Positions 1 through 6,837 are shown, numbered from the stretch's first letter. The stretch: 6,837 bases of DNA from Bacteroidales bacterium (GCA_021107685.1 JAIOSH010000100.1:1-6837); one strand, 5' to 3'. The notes: generated by a model from the letters alone, not told the origin. A program made the numbers and translations.

Positions 1-1
1 A

Positions 2-355
2 TATATTAATAATGAAGTTCCAAAAGTGAATGCCTATGACGATATTAATTCAACTATTATGGAAATATCTTCTAAAAGATTGGGTGCTACTGCTGTTATG
101 GAAGATGATAATCTTATAGGTATTATTACTGACGGCGATTTAAGAAGAATGCTCCAGAAAAATAAATCAATTGAAAATATTACTGCCAGAGATATTATGA
201 CTTCAAATCCCGAAACAATTGAAGTAAAAACATTAGTTATAGATGCCTTAAGTATTATGAGAAAAAAAAATATTACTCAAATACTTGTTGTTGATGGCAC
301 TAAATATCTTGGAGTAATACATTTGCATGATATTCTGAAAGAAGGTATTTTATAA
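2..355 (+). CDS. kdsD: Arabinose-5-phosphate isomerase, C-terminal CBS region (partial, 5' end outside window)
   Basis: Family role: D-arabinose-5-phosphate isomerase (KdsD/KpsF/GutQ) converts ribulose 5-phosphate to arabinose 5-phosphate in the cytoplasm, the first step towards KDO for lipopolysaccharide. Seen here: the frame is open from base 2 with no stop, giving 117 residues that end at TAA 353-355. The GTG at 26 is internal, not a start, because family-like sequence (YINNEVPKV) continues upstream of it to the edge. The visible part is a CBS-domain pair. The first carries KRLGATAVMEDD and GIITDGDLRRML, a wording typical of this family. The second begins near ARDIMTSNPETI and ends LGVIHLHDILKEGIL. 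The N-terminal SIS isomerase domain is missing because of the window edge, so catalytic residues cannot be checked. The next gene starts 9 bases downstream on the same strand, suggesting co-transcription. A run of nine A lies at 262-270. The family call is confident; the exact symbol (kdsD or kpsF) is less so. Confidence 0.88.
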   Translation, partial: YINNEVPKVNAYDDINSTIMEISSKRLGATAVMEDDNLIGIITDGDLRRMLQKNKSIENITARDIMTSNPETIEVKTLVIDALSIMRKKNITQILVVDGTKYLGVIHLHDILKEGIL

Positions 356-364
356 TTATTTTTT

Positions 365-2851
365 ATGGAATTCTTTACAAAAAAAATATTCTTTTTTTTA
401 TTTATTTTAATAATCAGCAGCCTGCCTTTTCATTTATCCGCACAGGTTACAAAGATAATGGGTAAGGTTATAAATGCCGAAACACAAGAACCTATTCCTT
501 TTGCTAATGTTTTTTTCAAAGGTACAACCATTGGAGTAATAACTGATTTTGAGGGCAAATACTCATTAGAGACCAATAAAGCCTCTGATACACTTATTGC
601 ATCTTTTATTGGTTATGAAACCAACTTTAAAAAAATTGCAAAAAACAGGTTTCAGGAAATTAATTTTAAATTATTACCACGTAATATTTCTCTTCCTGAA
701 GTAGTTATTTTACCTGGTGAAAACCCTGCTGAAATTTTATTAAGAAAAATTATTGAAAATAAAAAAAAAAATAATCGTAAAGAATTTGATGCTTATCAGT
801 ATGAGGTCTATAATAAAATTGAAATAGATGCTAATAATATTTCAGAAAAATTTAAAAACAGAAAAATTTTAAAACCATTTAAATTTATTTTTAACTATAT
901 TGATACTTCTACAATAAATGGTAAAACATATTTACCAATATTTTTGTCGGAATCTATTTCTGATATATATTTCCGAAAAAATCCAAAAACTGAAAAGGAA
1001 ATTATTAAAGCAACAAAAATGTCAGGAATTGAAAATGAAAGTGTATCACAATTTTTAGGTGATATGTTCCAGAATTACTGCATTTATGACAATTATTTAA
1101 CCTTGTTTCAGAAGAATTTTGTAAGCCCTATTGCAAATTTCGGTTTATCATATTATAGATATTATCTTGTTGACAGTACTTATTTTGATGATAAATGGTG
1201 TTATCAAATAATGTTTAAACCTAAGAGAAAACAAGAACTTACATTTACCGGAAATTTTTGGGTAAATGATTCCTCTTTTGCAATTAAAAGCTTTGATATA
1301 AGAATAGTTGATGATGCAAATATCAATTTTATTAATGATTTGGTTTTAGAAAAGGAATTTGATTATATTGATAATAAATACTGGATGGTTATAAAAGATA
1401 AAATGGTTGGAGATTTTAATATTATTGAAGAAACAAAGACTACTTTAGGATTCTTTGGCAGAAAAACCACTACATATAAAAATTTTGTTTTTAACAGCTT
1501 AATGGACAAGCAATTTTATTCAACCCCCACTAACATTTTTGTTACCGACAGTGCAAATAATAGAAAAGAAGAATATTGGGATATTAACAGACATTGTGAA
1601 TTATCAAAGGATGAACTCACGATTTATTATATGATTGATACTTTAAAAAGCCTGCCTGCATTTCAAACATGGATTGATATTGTTGAAATGCTTACCACGG
1701 GATATTATGTAACGGGAAATTATGAATTGGGTCCATATATGTCTTTAATCAGCTATAATGAGTTTGAAGGAATAAGATTAAGGTTTGGAGGAAGAACAAG
1801 CAATGATTTTAGTACAAAAATTATGTTTAACGCTCACATTGCTTATGGAACAAGGGATGAAAAAATAAAATATGGTATTGGTTTTTTATATATGCTTAAC
1901 AAAAATCCGAGGAGAGCTTTGGGAGGTTCTTATATATATGATATAGAACAATTAGGTGAGAGCCAGAATGCCTTTAGGGAAGATTTTCTGCTTGCGGCTA
2001 TTTTCAGAAGAAATCCTTCAGATAAATTGTCAATGGTTGGTAAATATAAAGTATATTATGAACATGAATGGTATAACGGATTATCTAATACAATAAATTT
2101 TATTCATAGAGATATTGCCGGTGTAGGTGGAGCTGATTTTATTATAAAAAATGAAAAAGACAATAGCGAGATAAAAAAAAGCATAATAACAACTTCAGAA
2201 ATAAGACTTGATACCCGTATAGCTTACAGAGAGAAATTTATAATGGGTGAATTTGAACGATTTAGTTTAGGAGCTAAATATCCGATATTGGAAATACAGT
2301 ATGGTTATGGTATCCCTGATTTCTTAGGAGGTGAGTACGAATATCATAAACTACAGTTAAATATTCGACATTGGTTCAATGTTTTATCTTTCGGTTGGTC
2401 AAAATATATTATTGAAGTTGGAAGAATCTGGGGAATAATTCCTTATCCTTTGTTAAAATTGCATGAAGGTAATGAAACTTATTTATTTGATGAATGCGCA
2501 TTTAATATGATGAATTATTACGAATTTGCGAGTAATAAATATCTTAGCTTTTATTATACACATCACTTTCAGGGATTGCTTTTAAACAAGATACCATTAA
2601 TGCGAAAATTAAAATGGAGAGAAGTTTTTTTAATTAAAGGAGTTATTGGTGATTTAGATGAAAAAAATAAAAAATATTCTGTTTTTCCTGAAACATTATA
2701 TACTTTAAGAAAACCGTATTTTGAAACCGGTGCAGGCATTGAAAATATTTTTAAAATTTTCAGGATAGATTTATTATGGAGATTATCCTATTTAGACCAT
2801 CCTGATATAGCAAAGTTCGGAATCAGGTTTTCATTTAGGTTTGATTTTTAA
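365..2851 (+). CDS. DUF5686-type outer-membrane protein with N-terminal carboxypeptidase-regulatory-like domain
   Basis: An 828-residue exported protein of unknown biochemical function. Residues 1-26 look like a Sec signal peptide: lysines at 6-7, a Phe/Leu/Ile-rich core, then an LSA|Q cleavage site. No lipobox cysteine is present, so it is not a lipoprotein. Residues about 30-113 form a carboxypeptidase-regulatory-like beta-sandwich, as seen at the N-terminus of many Bacteroidota outer-membrane receptors (IPFANVFFKGTTIGVITDFEGKYSL region, residues 44-68). From about 115 to the end, the sequence resembles the DUF5686 family: PAEILLRKIIENKK near 121, then aromatic-rich alternating strands. A basic stretch at about 733-753 (GLLLNKIPLMRKLKWRE) comes just before the last strands. 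The protein ends RFSFRFDF with terminal Phe, the usual outer-membrane barrel signature. The ATG at 365 is chosen because it directly precedes the signal peptide. There is no TonB-box or plug motif, so a TonB-dependent transporter is unlikely. It sits between kdsD and lptB, which hints at an envelope role. An A11 run lies at 761-771. Family recognition is from memory of sequence style, not a search. Confidence 0.82.
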   Translation: MEFFTKKIFFFLFILIISSLPFHLSAQVTKIMGKVINAETQEPIPFANVFFKGTTIGVITDFEGKYSLETNKASDTLIASFIGYETNFKKIAKNRFQEINFKLLPRNISLPEVVILPGENPAEILLRKIIENKKKNNRKEFDAYQYEVYNKIEIDANNISEKFKNRKILKPFKFIFNYIDTSTINGKTYLPIFLSESISDIYFRKNPKTEKEIIKATKMSGIENESVSQFLGDMFQNYCIYDNYLTLFQKNFVSPIANFGLSYYRYYLVDSTYFDDKWCYQIMFKPKRKQELTFTGNFWVNDSSFAIKSFDIRIVDDANINFINDLVLEKEFDYIDNKYWMVIKDKMVGDFNIIEETKTTLGFFGRKTTTYKNFVFNSLMDKQFYSTPTNIFVTDSANNRKEEYWDINRHCELSKDELTIYYMIDTLKSLPAFQTWIDIVEMLTTGYYVTGNYELGPYMSLISYNEFEGIRLRFGGRTSNDFSTKIMFNAHIAYGTRDEKIKYGIGFLYMLNKNPRRALGGSYIYDIEQLGESQNAFREDFLLAAIFRRNPSDKLSMVGKYKVYYEHEWYNGLSNTINFIHRDIAGVGGADFIIKNEKDNSEIKKSIITTSEIRLDTRIAYREKFIMGEFERFSLGAKYPILEIQYGYGIPDFLGGEYEYHKLQLNIRHWFNVLSFGWSKYIIEVGRIWGIIPYPLLKLHEGNETYLFDECAFNMMNYYEFASNKYLSFYYTHHFQGLLLNKIPLMRKLKWREVFLIKGVIGDLDEKNKKYSVFPETLYTLRKPYFETGAGIENIFKIFRIDLLWRLSYLDHPDIAKFGIRFSFRFDF

Positions 2852-2863
2852 AATTTATAAGTA

Positions 2864-2899
2864 TTTTTGTCTGATATACTATTACTTTGTAAAAGTTTG
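2864..2899 (+). promoter_or_regulatory. Weak candidate promoter upstream of lptB
   Basis: The 96-base gap 2852-2947 before lptB contains TTTTTG at 2864-2869 and, 22 bases on, AAAGTTTG at 2892-2899. These loosely match the Bacteroidota housekeeping pattern TTTG, 19-21 bases, TAnnTTTG, but the spacing is slightly long and the first base of the -7 element differs. A second near-match, TTACTTTG at 2882-2889, has no well-placed partner. A small AT-rich hairpin (TTTGTT 2896-2901 with AACAAA 2906-2911) follows. lptB may therefore have its own promoter or simply be read through from kdsD. Confidence 0.2.
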
Positions 2900-2947
2900 T
2901 TAAAAAACAAAATTTTAACGATTAATTGATATTTTAATAGCATTTTA

Positions 2948-3673
2948 ATGATACTACGAACAGATAAAATTGTAAAAAAATACAGGCAACGTACAGTTGT
3001 GAAAGATGTATCCATTGAGGTTAGACAAGGTGAGATTGTAGGGCTTTTAGGTCCTAATGGAGCCGGCAAAACCACATCATTTTATATAATGGTAGGCTTG
3101 ATAAAGCCTTTTTCAGGTAAAGTTTATTTAGGTGATAATGATATAACAGAAGAACCAATGTATAAGAGGTCTCAAAAAGGAATCGGATATCTTGCTCAAG
3201 AGGCTTCTGTTTTTAGGAAATTAAGTGTTGAGGATAATATAAAGGCTGTTTTGGAATTTACAAAATTTTCAAAAAAAGAACAACGCAAAAGATTAGAATC
3301 ACTAATTCAGGAATTTGGTCTTGAGCATGTTCGTAAAAGCTTTGGCATTCAACTATCAGGAGGTGAAAGAAGAAGAACAGAAATAGCAAGGGCTTTGGCA
3401 ATTGACCCTAAATTTATTTTATTAGATGAACCTTTTGCGGGAATAGACCCTATTGCTGTTGAAGATATTCAATCCATAGTTTCTTCACTGAAAGAAAAAA
3501 ATATTGGAATTTTAATTACTGACCATAATGTTCACGAAACACTTTCAATTACCGACAGAGCTTATCTCTTGTTTGAAGGTGCAATTTTAAAATCAGGAAC
3601 ATCCGAAGAACTTGCTATGGATGAACATGTAAGAAAAGTATATCTTGGAGAAAAGTTTGAATTAAGAAGGTAA
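2948..3673 (+). CDS. lptB: LPS export ABC transporter ATP-binding protein LptB
   Basis: The cytoplasmic ATPase of the LptB2FGC complex, which extracts lipopolysaccharide from the inner membrane and drives it across the periplasm. It is complete at 241 residues, the usual length. Motifs in order: Walker A GPNGAGKTT at 35-43; Q-loop Gln84 within GIGYLAQEASVFRKL (78-92), where QEASVFRKL is characteristic of LptB rather than of ABC ATPases in general; ABC signature LSGGE at 136-140; Walker B FILLDEP at 156-162 with catalytic Glu161; D-loop around AGID (164-167); switch His193 in TDHNV. All catalytic residues are intact. The ATG at 2948 places the first beta-strand (MILRTDKIVKKY) exactly where the family begins. 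It follows the DUF5686-type gene by 96 bases on the same strand, and kdsD lies two genes upstream, so two lipopolysaccharide genes share the locus. Its stop codon (3671-3673) abuts the likely ancestral stop of the convergent kinase gene. Confidence 0.96.
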   Translation: MILRTDKIVKKYRQRTVVKDVSIEVRQGEIVGLLGPNGAGKTTSFYIMVGLIKPFSGKVYLGDNDITEEPMYKRSQKGIGYLAQEASVFRKLSVEDNIKAVLEFTKFSKKEQRKRLESLIQEFGLEHVRKSFGIQLSGGERRRTEIARALAIDPKFILLDEPFAGIDPIAVEDIQSIVSSLKEKNIGILITDHNVHETLSITDRAYLLFEGAILKSGTSEELAMDEHVRKVYLGEKFELRR

Positions 3674-3805
3674 TTAGTCCTTCATATTATTTTGCAAAGC
3701 AAGGTGTTTGCTTATAGTTGATAACAATTCCTTTGAATTTATTGGTTTAGTTATATAATCATTACAGCCGGCTTTAAAGCTTTTTTCTTTTTCTCCTGAC
3801 ATTGC
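3674..3805 (-). pseudogene. Out-of-frame C-terminus of the kinase receiver domain
   Basis: On the minus strand, the frame next to the kinase frame reads from GCA at 3805-3803 to TAA at 3676-3674, giving 43 residues. They begin AMSGEKEKSFKAGCNDYITK and continue with PINSKELLSTISKHL. This is exactly what should follow IIIAQTA in a response-regulator receiver domain: the AMSG loop, helix 4, the AGCNDY segment, then YITKP with the conserved beta-5 lysine and helix 5. The kinase frame itself reaches only LQCQEKKKKALKPAVMII before its stop. One base restored at about 3806-3808 (a TTT or TAT codon instead of TT) would join the two into a 979-residue protein, with the lysine at about residue 956. The remnant would not be translated alone. 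The bases do show a frameshift. Whether it is a real mutation or a sequencing/assembly error cannot be told from here. Confidence 0.85.
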
Positions 3806-6612
3806 AAAGCTGTTTGGGCAATAATAATAAGTTTTTTTCTGAATTTTCTAATTTTATACGCAGCTTCATATCCGTCCATTATCGGCAATTTAATATCCAT
3901 TAGAACTATATTAATATTATTATTTAATTTGCAAATATTTACTGCCTGTTTTCCATCCTGTGCCCAAAGAATATTTGCATTGGTTTTTTTTAATATAGCT
4001 TTGAAAAACATATAGTTAGATTCTATATCTTCAACAATAAGAAACACTTTATCAGTCCAATCATATTTTAACTTAGTTTTCTTTTTAAGAGGCAATTTTG
4101 TAATGGTTCTTTGGTCACTTTCAAAAGGTAAGGTAAAATAAAAAGTGCTACCTTTATTAATAACCGACTTAAACCATATTTCACCGCCTAATAATTTTAC
4201 TAAATGTTTTGAAATAGATAAACCTAATCCCGTACCTCTTAAATTTTTCTTATTTGCATTATATATTTTTCCAAACCTGTCAAAAATTATATCCTGCTTA
4301 TCTTTTGCTATGCCAATACCCGTATCTTTAACATAAAATTGCAGTATTTGCTTTTCAGTGTCTGTTGAAGTATCAGGCTCAAATGTATATCCAAATTCAA
4401 TAAAACCATGTTCAGTAAATTTAATTGAATTTCCAAGCAGGTTAGAAAAAATCTGACGAAATCTATATGGGTCGGTTATTATTGAAAAATTTTCATTATT
4501 ACAGCTTTTTATCAAACGTAGTTCAATATGATTTTTATGTTGTATGTTTTTTTCATTCTCATAAGTAGCTTGCAATTCTTTCAATACTTGATTAACAAAA
4601 CACTGAGATTTATAAATTGCAATCTGATTAGCTTCAATTTTAGAAATATCAATTATATCGTCAATTAAATGTAAAAGATTATTACCTGATTTATGAATGA
4701 AGCGTGAATAGTTTTCTTTTTCTTCATCAGAAGTCTCTTTATCTAATAGTAATTCAGAGAAACCTATAATCGTATTCATAGGTGTACGGATTTCATGAGA
4801 CATATTTGCTAAAAAGGCGGATTTTAATTTATCGGCTTCTTCTGCCTTTTGTTTAGCATAGCGTAATTCTTCTTCAATTTTCTTACGATCAATTGCCAGA
4901 GCAATCTGGTCGGAAACAAACTTAAGAATTTCCAAATCTTTTTTACTGTAAAGTGATGCGTCTTTATAGCTTTGTACTACTACAGCACCAACAACTTCTC
5001 TGCCTTTTAACAAAGGAACTCCTAACAATACCTTACAATATGTCCCTTTACGTTCAATTTCGCCTGATTGTTCCAGTTTCAGTAAATCTTCCTTAGTTAA
5101 TAAAATTGATTTGTTGTTTCTAATAATATATGATGTAACTGATTTCCCTATGGGAAATTCACTAAAGCTATCTTTTTCATCAACAAAATAAGGTAGGGTG
5201 ATCATACCGGTTTTTTTATTTAAAAGTGCAATGAAAAAGTTGGTAGTATCAACAATTTCACCCAAATGATTATGAATTGATTTAAAAAGCTCTCCCAGAT
5301 CATCTGTTGTATTACTGGCATTTGCTATTTCATATAAAACATTTTGTATCTTTTCAGTTTTTTTTCTTTCTGTAATATCTCTAACAGTACCAACAGCATT
5401 CCATTTACCTTTAATAAGAATTGTAGAAACCGTAACTTCAACCTGAATTTCAGTGCCGTCTTTTTTTATTGCAGAAAGTTCTAATATTTTATCTAATACT
5501 CTTCCTTTGCCTGTTTTAGCAAATTTTTGGAATCCTATTATATATTTTATAAAATCTCTTTCAGGAACAAGTAACTTGTGCAATTCCTTATTTTTAATTT
5601 CTTCTTTTAAATAACCGAATATTTTTTCTGCTGCTTTATTCCAATAAGTAATGTTTCCATTATTATCAATTACCATGATAGCATCAAGGGAAGATTCAAT
5701 CATTTTCTCAAACTTTTTTTCGCTTTCATATAAAGCTTTTTTTGCTTTTTTAAGTTCTGTCAGGTCAACATCAATGCTATACATTTCAATCTCTTTTTCA
5801 GGATGCATAATTAATGCATTACCTGAAAATACAGGAACACGAGTTCTGTCCTTGCGTAAAAGCTCTAATTCGGAAGCAGGAATTATTTTTTTGGTTTTAA
5901 TACTGTGTCTAATTGTTTTTCTGACATCCTCTTTCATTTCAGGAGGAATTATAAGGTCAAGTAAGTTTTCACCTATCGCTTCTTCAGCAGTATATCCATA
6001 GATCAATTCGTTTGCTTTGTTCCAATAAAAAATTGTACCATCAGGTCTATGTCCTTGTACTGCGACATTTGGCAGATTTTCCAATAAATTACGGAATCTT
6101 ATCTCAGATTCCTTAAGTGCATTCTCTGTTTCTTTTTGCTCAGTAATATCATACAAAACCGCATCAATAAAAACAGGTTTCCCTGATTTGTCACATATAT
6201 TTTTTAAATATTGACGAACCCATTTAATTTTTCCATCTTTTAGTATTATCCTATATTCATTCTCGAATAAAATGTTTGGTTCTGTATAAATTTTTTCTGT
6301 TTTCTGAAAAAGTTCAATAATATCATCAGGATGAATTATATTTTTCCAGTTCACTTTACCTGATAAAAAATCATCTTCTTTATAAGCTGTTATAGCTTCA
6401 ACATTTCCATGAAAAAATAAGGGTTTAAAGTTAAAATCTCCACAAAAAGCTATTCCATGAAAATTACTAACAAAGCTTTTATACCTTTCATCACAGTCCT
6501 TAAAATATTTAATTACTTGATTAGAGGTTTTACTACTCTTTAGTTGTTGAATTTTTTTATTAAGTTCTTCTATCTTTTTTATCAAATCCTGGTATGTTGG
6601 TTTTTTTTTCAT
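3751..6612 (-). CDS. PAS/GAF hybrid sensor histidine kinase with frameshift-truncated receiver domain
   Basis: A soluble (no membrane segment) hybrid kinase, 953 residues as read. In order: N-terminal lysine-rich coiled coil (about 1-27); PAS 1 about 45-165, PAS_3-like with WKNIIHPDD and ending DITEQK; PAS 2 about 170-287; PAS 3 about 298-418 (WNKAAEKIFGY, ending DITERK); GAF about 420-577; short coiled linker; HisKA with phospho-acceptor His606 in SHEIRTPMN; HATPase_c with N-box NLLGNSIKF (Asn728), G1 DTGIGI (763-768), F-box IFDRF (776-780) and G2 RGTGLGLSI (792-800); receiver from about 855 with acidic pair in VEDIES, phospho-acceptor Asp906 in MDIKLPIMDG and Thr934. The final 18 or so residues are frameshifted, so the conserved receiver lysine and last helix are lost. 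The start at 6612 directly precedes the coiled coil. It is convergent with lptB. No separate DNA-binding response regulator lies in the window, so its output partner is unknown. The ligand is unknown; PAS and GAF domains suggest a cytoplasmic signal. The kinase core looks intact. Confidence 0.93.
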   Translation of the reverse strand: MKKKPTYQDLIKKIEELNKKIQQLKSSKTSNQVIKYFKDCDERYKSFVSNFHGIAFCGDFNFKPLFFHGNVEAITAYKEDDFLSGKVNWKNIIHPDDIIELFQKTEKIYTEPNILFENEYRIILKDGKIKWVRQYLKNICDKSGKPVFIDAVLYDITEQKETENALKESEIRFRNLLENLPNVAVQGHRPDGTIFYWNKANELIYGYTAEEAIGENLLDLIIPPEMKEDVRKTIRHSIKTKKIIPASELELLRKDRTRVPVFSGNALIMHPEKEIEMYSIDVDLTELKKAKKALYESEKKFEKMIESSLDAIMVIDNNGNITYWNKAAEKIFGYLKEEIKNKELHKLLVPERDFIKYIIGFQKFAKTGKGRVLDKILELSAIKKDGTEIQVEVTVSTILIKGKWNAVGTVRDITERKKTEKIQNVLYEIANASNTTDDLGELFKSIHNHLGEIVDTTNFFIALLNKKTGMITLPYFVDEKDSFSEFPIGKSVTSYIIRNNKSILLTKEDLLKLEQSGEIERKGTYCKVLLGVPLLKGREVVGAVVVQSYKDASLYSKKDLEILKFVSDQIALAIDRKKIEEELRYAKQKAEEADKLKSAFLANMSHEIRTPMNTIIGFSELLLDKETSDEEKENYSRFIHKSGNNLLHLIDDIIDISKIEANQIAIYKSQCFVNQVLKELQATYENEKNIQHKNHIELRLIKSCNNENFSIITDPYRFRQIFSNLLGNSIKFTEHGFIEFGYTFEPDTSTDTEKQILQFYVKDTGIGIAKDKQDIIFDRFGKIYNANKKNLRGTGLGLSISKHLVKLLGGEIWFKSVINKGSTFYFTLPFESDQRTITKLPLKKKTKLKYDWTDKVFLIVEDIESNYMFFKAILKKTNANILWAQDGKQAVNICKLNNNINIVLMDIKLPIMDGYEAAYKIRKFRKKLIIIAQTALQCQEKKKKALKPAVMII

Positions 6613-6641
6613 ATCCGAACGATTTAAGACATATTATAAAG

Positions 6642-6676
6642 TTTGTAAATATAATAAAAAAAAATTTATTTACAAA
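6642..6676. repeat. 10-base inverted repeat in the kinase leader
   Basis: TTTGTAAATA at 6642-6651 and its exact reverse complement TATTTACAAA at 6667-6676 are separated by 15 AT-only bases. The arms end 30 bases before the kinase start codon. On the plus strand the second arm runs into a T-tract (6677-6684), but each arm holds a single G or C and no plus-strand gene ends here, so an intrinsic terminator is unlikely. An operator overlapping the promoter is the more natural reading. The match is perfect but the composition is simple, so chance is possible. Confidence 0.55.
6646..6676 (-). promoter_or_regulatory. Candidate Bacteroidota-type promoter for the kinase gene
   Basis: Read on the minus strand, TTTG at 6676-6673 is followed after 19 bases by TATATTTA at 6653-6646. 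This fits the Bacteroidota housekeeping pattern TTTG, 19-21 bases, TAnnTTTG, with one mismatch (final A for G). Transcription would begin about 7 bases further on, near 6639, leaving a leader of about 25-30 bases before the ATG at 6612. The two elements lie one in each arm of the inverted repeat 6642-6676. High AT content makes such matches easy to find. Confidence 0.35.
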
Positions 6677-6711
6677 TTTTTTTTAACAACTATACAAAAA
6701 TCCCACTAAAT

Positions 6712-6741
6712 AATATTTTGATGTGCTGGGGAAATATTTTG
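6712..6741. repeat. Pair of 9-base direct repeats, 21-base period
   Basis: AATATTTTG occurs at 6712-6720 and again at 6733-6741, so the copies start 21 bases apart, about two turns of the helix. The spacer ATGTGCTGGGGA is comparatively GC-rich. Such spacing is common for paired binding of response regulators on one face of DNA, but no such regulator is seen here and the repeat is short and AT-rich. Confidence 0.4.
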
Positions 6742-6837
6742 GTCGGACAATTCCTTTACTTGTAATAGCAAGAAAGAGCTTATATTTTATTGCTAAACCC
6801 TTTTTGAATATAGTAATATAGCATTTGCAATATCAAA

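Larger units (their letters stand above)
6613..6837. other. AT-rich intergenic region upstream of the kinase, no gene recognised
   Basis: These 225 bases follow the kinase start codon and run to the window edge. The part next to the kinase (to about 6700) is extremely AT-rich and holds the promoter-like sites listed separately. From about 6701 to 6800 the base composition is visibly less AT-rich (CCCACTAAATA, GCTGGGGAAA, GGTCGGACAATTCC). Two short open frames overlap there on opposite strands: plus 6723-6821, 32 residues from a GTG, and minus 6832-6683, 49 residues with no ATG. Neither resembles a family I know. A small inverted pair, TAGCAA 6766-6771 and TTGCTA 6790-6795, is also present. 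Confidence 0.5.

Noticed and set aside
26..355. A free-standing small two-CBS protein starting at GTG 26
   Set aside because: The frame is open to the window edge and the residues upstream of the GTG match isomerase-family sequence, so this is the end of a longer gene.
2848..3075. Minus-strand open frame of 75 codons over the start of lptB
   Set aside because: It is antisense to the Walker A region of a clear lptB gene and to its upstream gap, and its product resembles no family. It is a shadow.
3697..3713. Hairpin AAGCAA/TTGCTT as a bidirectional terminator between lptB and the kinase
   Set aside because: Only six base pairs, no T-tract on either side, and it lies within the restored kinase coding sequence.
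3767..3795. Rho-independent terminator for lptB (GCTTTAAAGC palindrome, then a T-rich tract, plus strand)
   Set aside because: The palindrome leaves almost no loop and only a few GC pairs, lies about 95 bases past the lptB stop, and the T-tract is simply the complement of Lys/Glu codons in the kinase.
3801..3812. Programmed -1 frameshift in the kinase
   Set aside because: The sequence ACAGCTTTGC is not a slippery heptamer and no downstream stem-loop of note is seen, so mutation or sequence error is the simpler explanation.
4145..4336. Plus-strand open frame of 63 codons within the kinase
   Set aside because: It lies antisense to the HATPase region, where the minus strand shows all ATP-binding motifs.
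5651..6001. Plus-strand open frame of 116 codons within the kinase
   Set aside because: It is antisense to the second and third PAS domains, which read well on the minus strand; the composition is that of a complementary shadow.
6683..6832. Minus-strand open frame of 49 residues at the right edge
   Set aside because: It has no ATG, begins after a stop codon and matches no family I know, so it is not reported as a gene.

Overview
The window reads as a low-GC (roughly 30% by eye) chromosomal segment from a member of the Bacteroidota. Three things point there: an outer-membrane protein that pairs a carboxypeptidase-regulatory-like domain with a DUF5686-type body, a PAS/GAF hybrid histidine kinase of a style common in that phylum, and start codons without Shine-Dalgarno sequences. 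No rRNA, tRNA, CRISPR array, transposase or phage gene is visible.

Layout. Positions 2-355 (+) hold the 3' end of an arabinose-5-phosphate isomerase gene (kdsD/kpsF type), cut by the left edge, with only its CBS-domain region present. Nine bases later, 365-2851 (+) encodes an 828-residue exported, probably outer-membrane beta-barrel protein. After a 96-base gap, 2948-3673 (+) encodes LptB, the ATPase of the lipopolysaccharide export machine. On the opposite strand, 6612 down to 3751 encodes a soluble PAS-PAS-PAS-GAF-histidine kinase-receiver protein. The last 225 bases are AT-rich and non-coding as far as I can tell. They hold a candidate promoter inside an inverted repeat and a pair of 9-base direct repeats.

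How the genes work together. KdsD makes the precursor of KDO, the sugar that joins lipid A to core. LptB powers transport of finished lipopolysaccharide to the outer membrane. The DUF5686-type protein between them is therefore a plausible outer-membrane or cell-envelope factor, but that is inference from position. The hybrid kinase is convergent with this group and need not be related to it.

Main oddity. The kinase reading frame is broken near its end by an apparent one-base loss around 3806-3808. The next frame continues as a normal receiver-domain C-terminus, including the conserved lysine, and stops at 3674-3676, directly against the lptB stop codon at 3671-3673. I found no convincing evidence of a wholly new biological system here.
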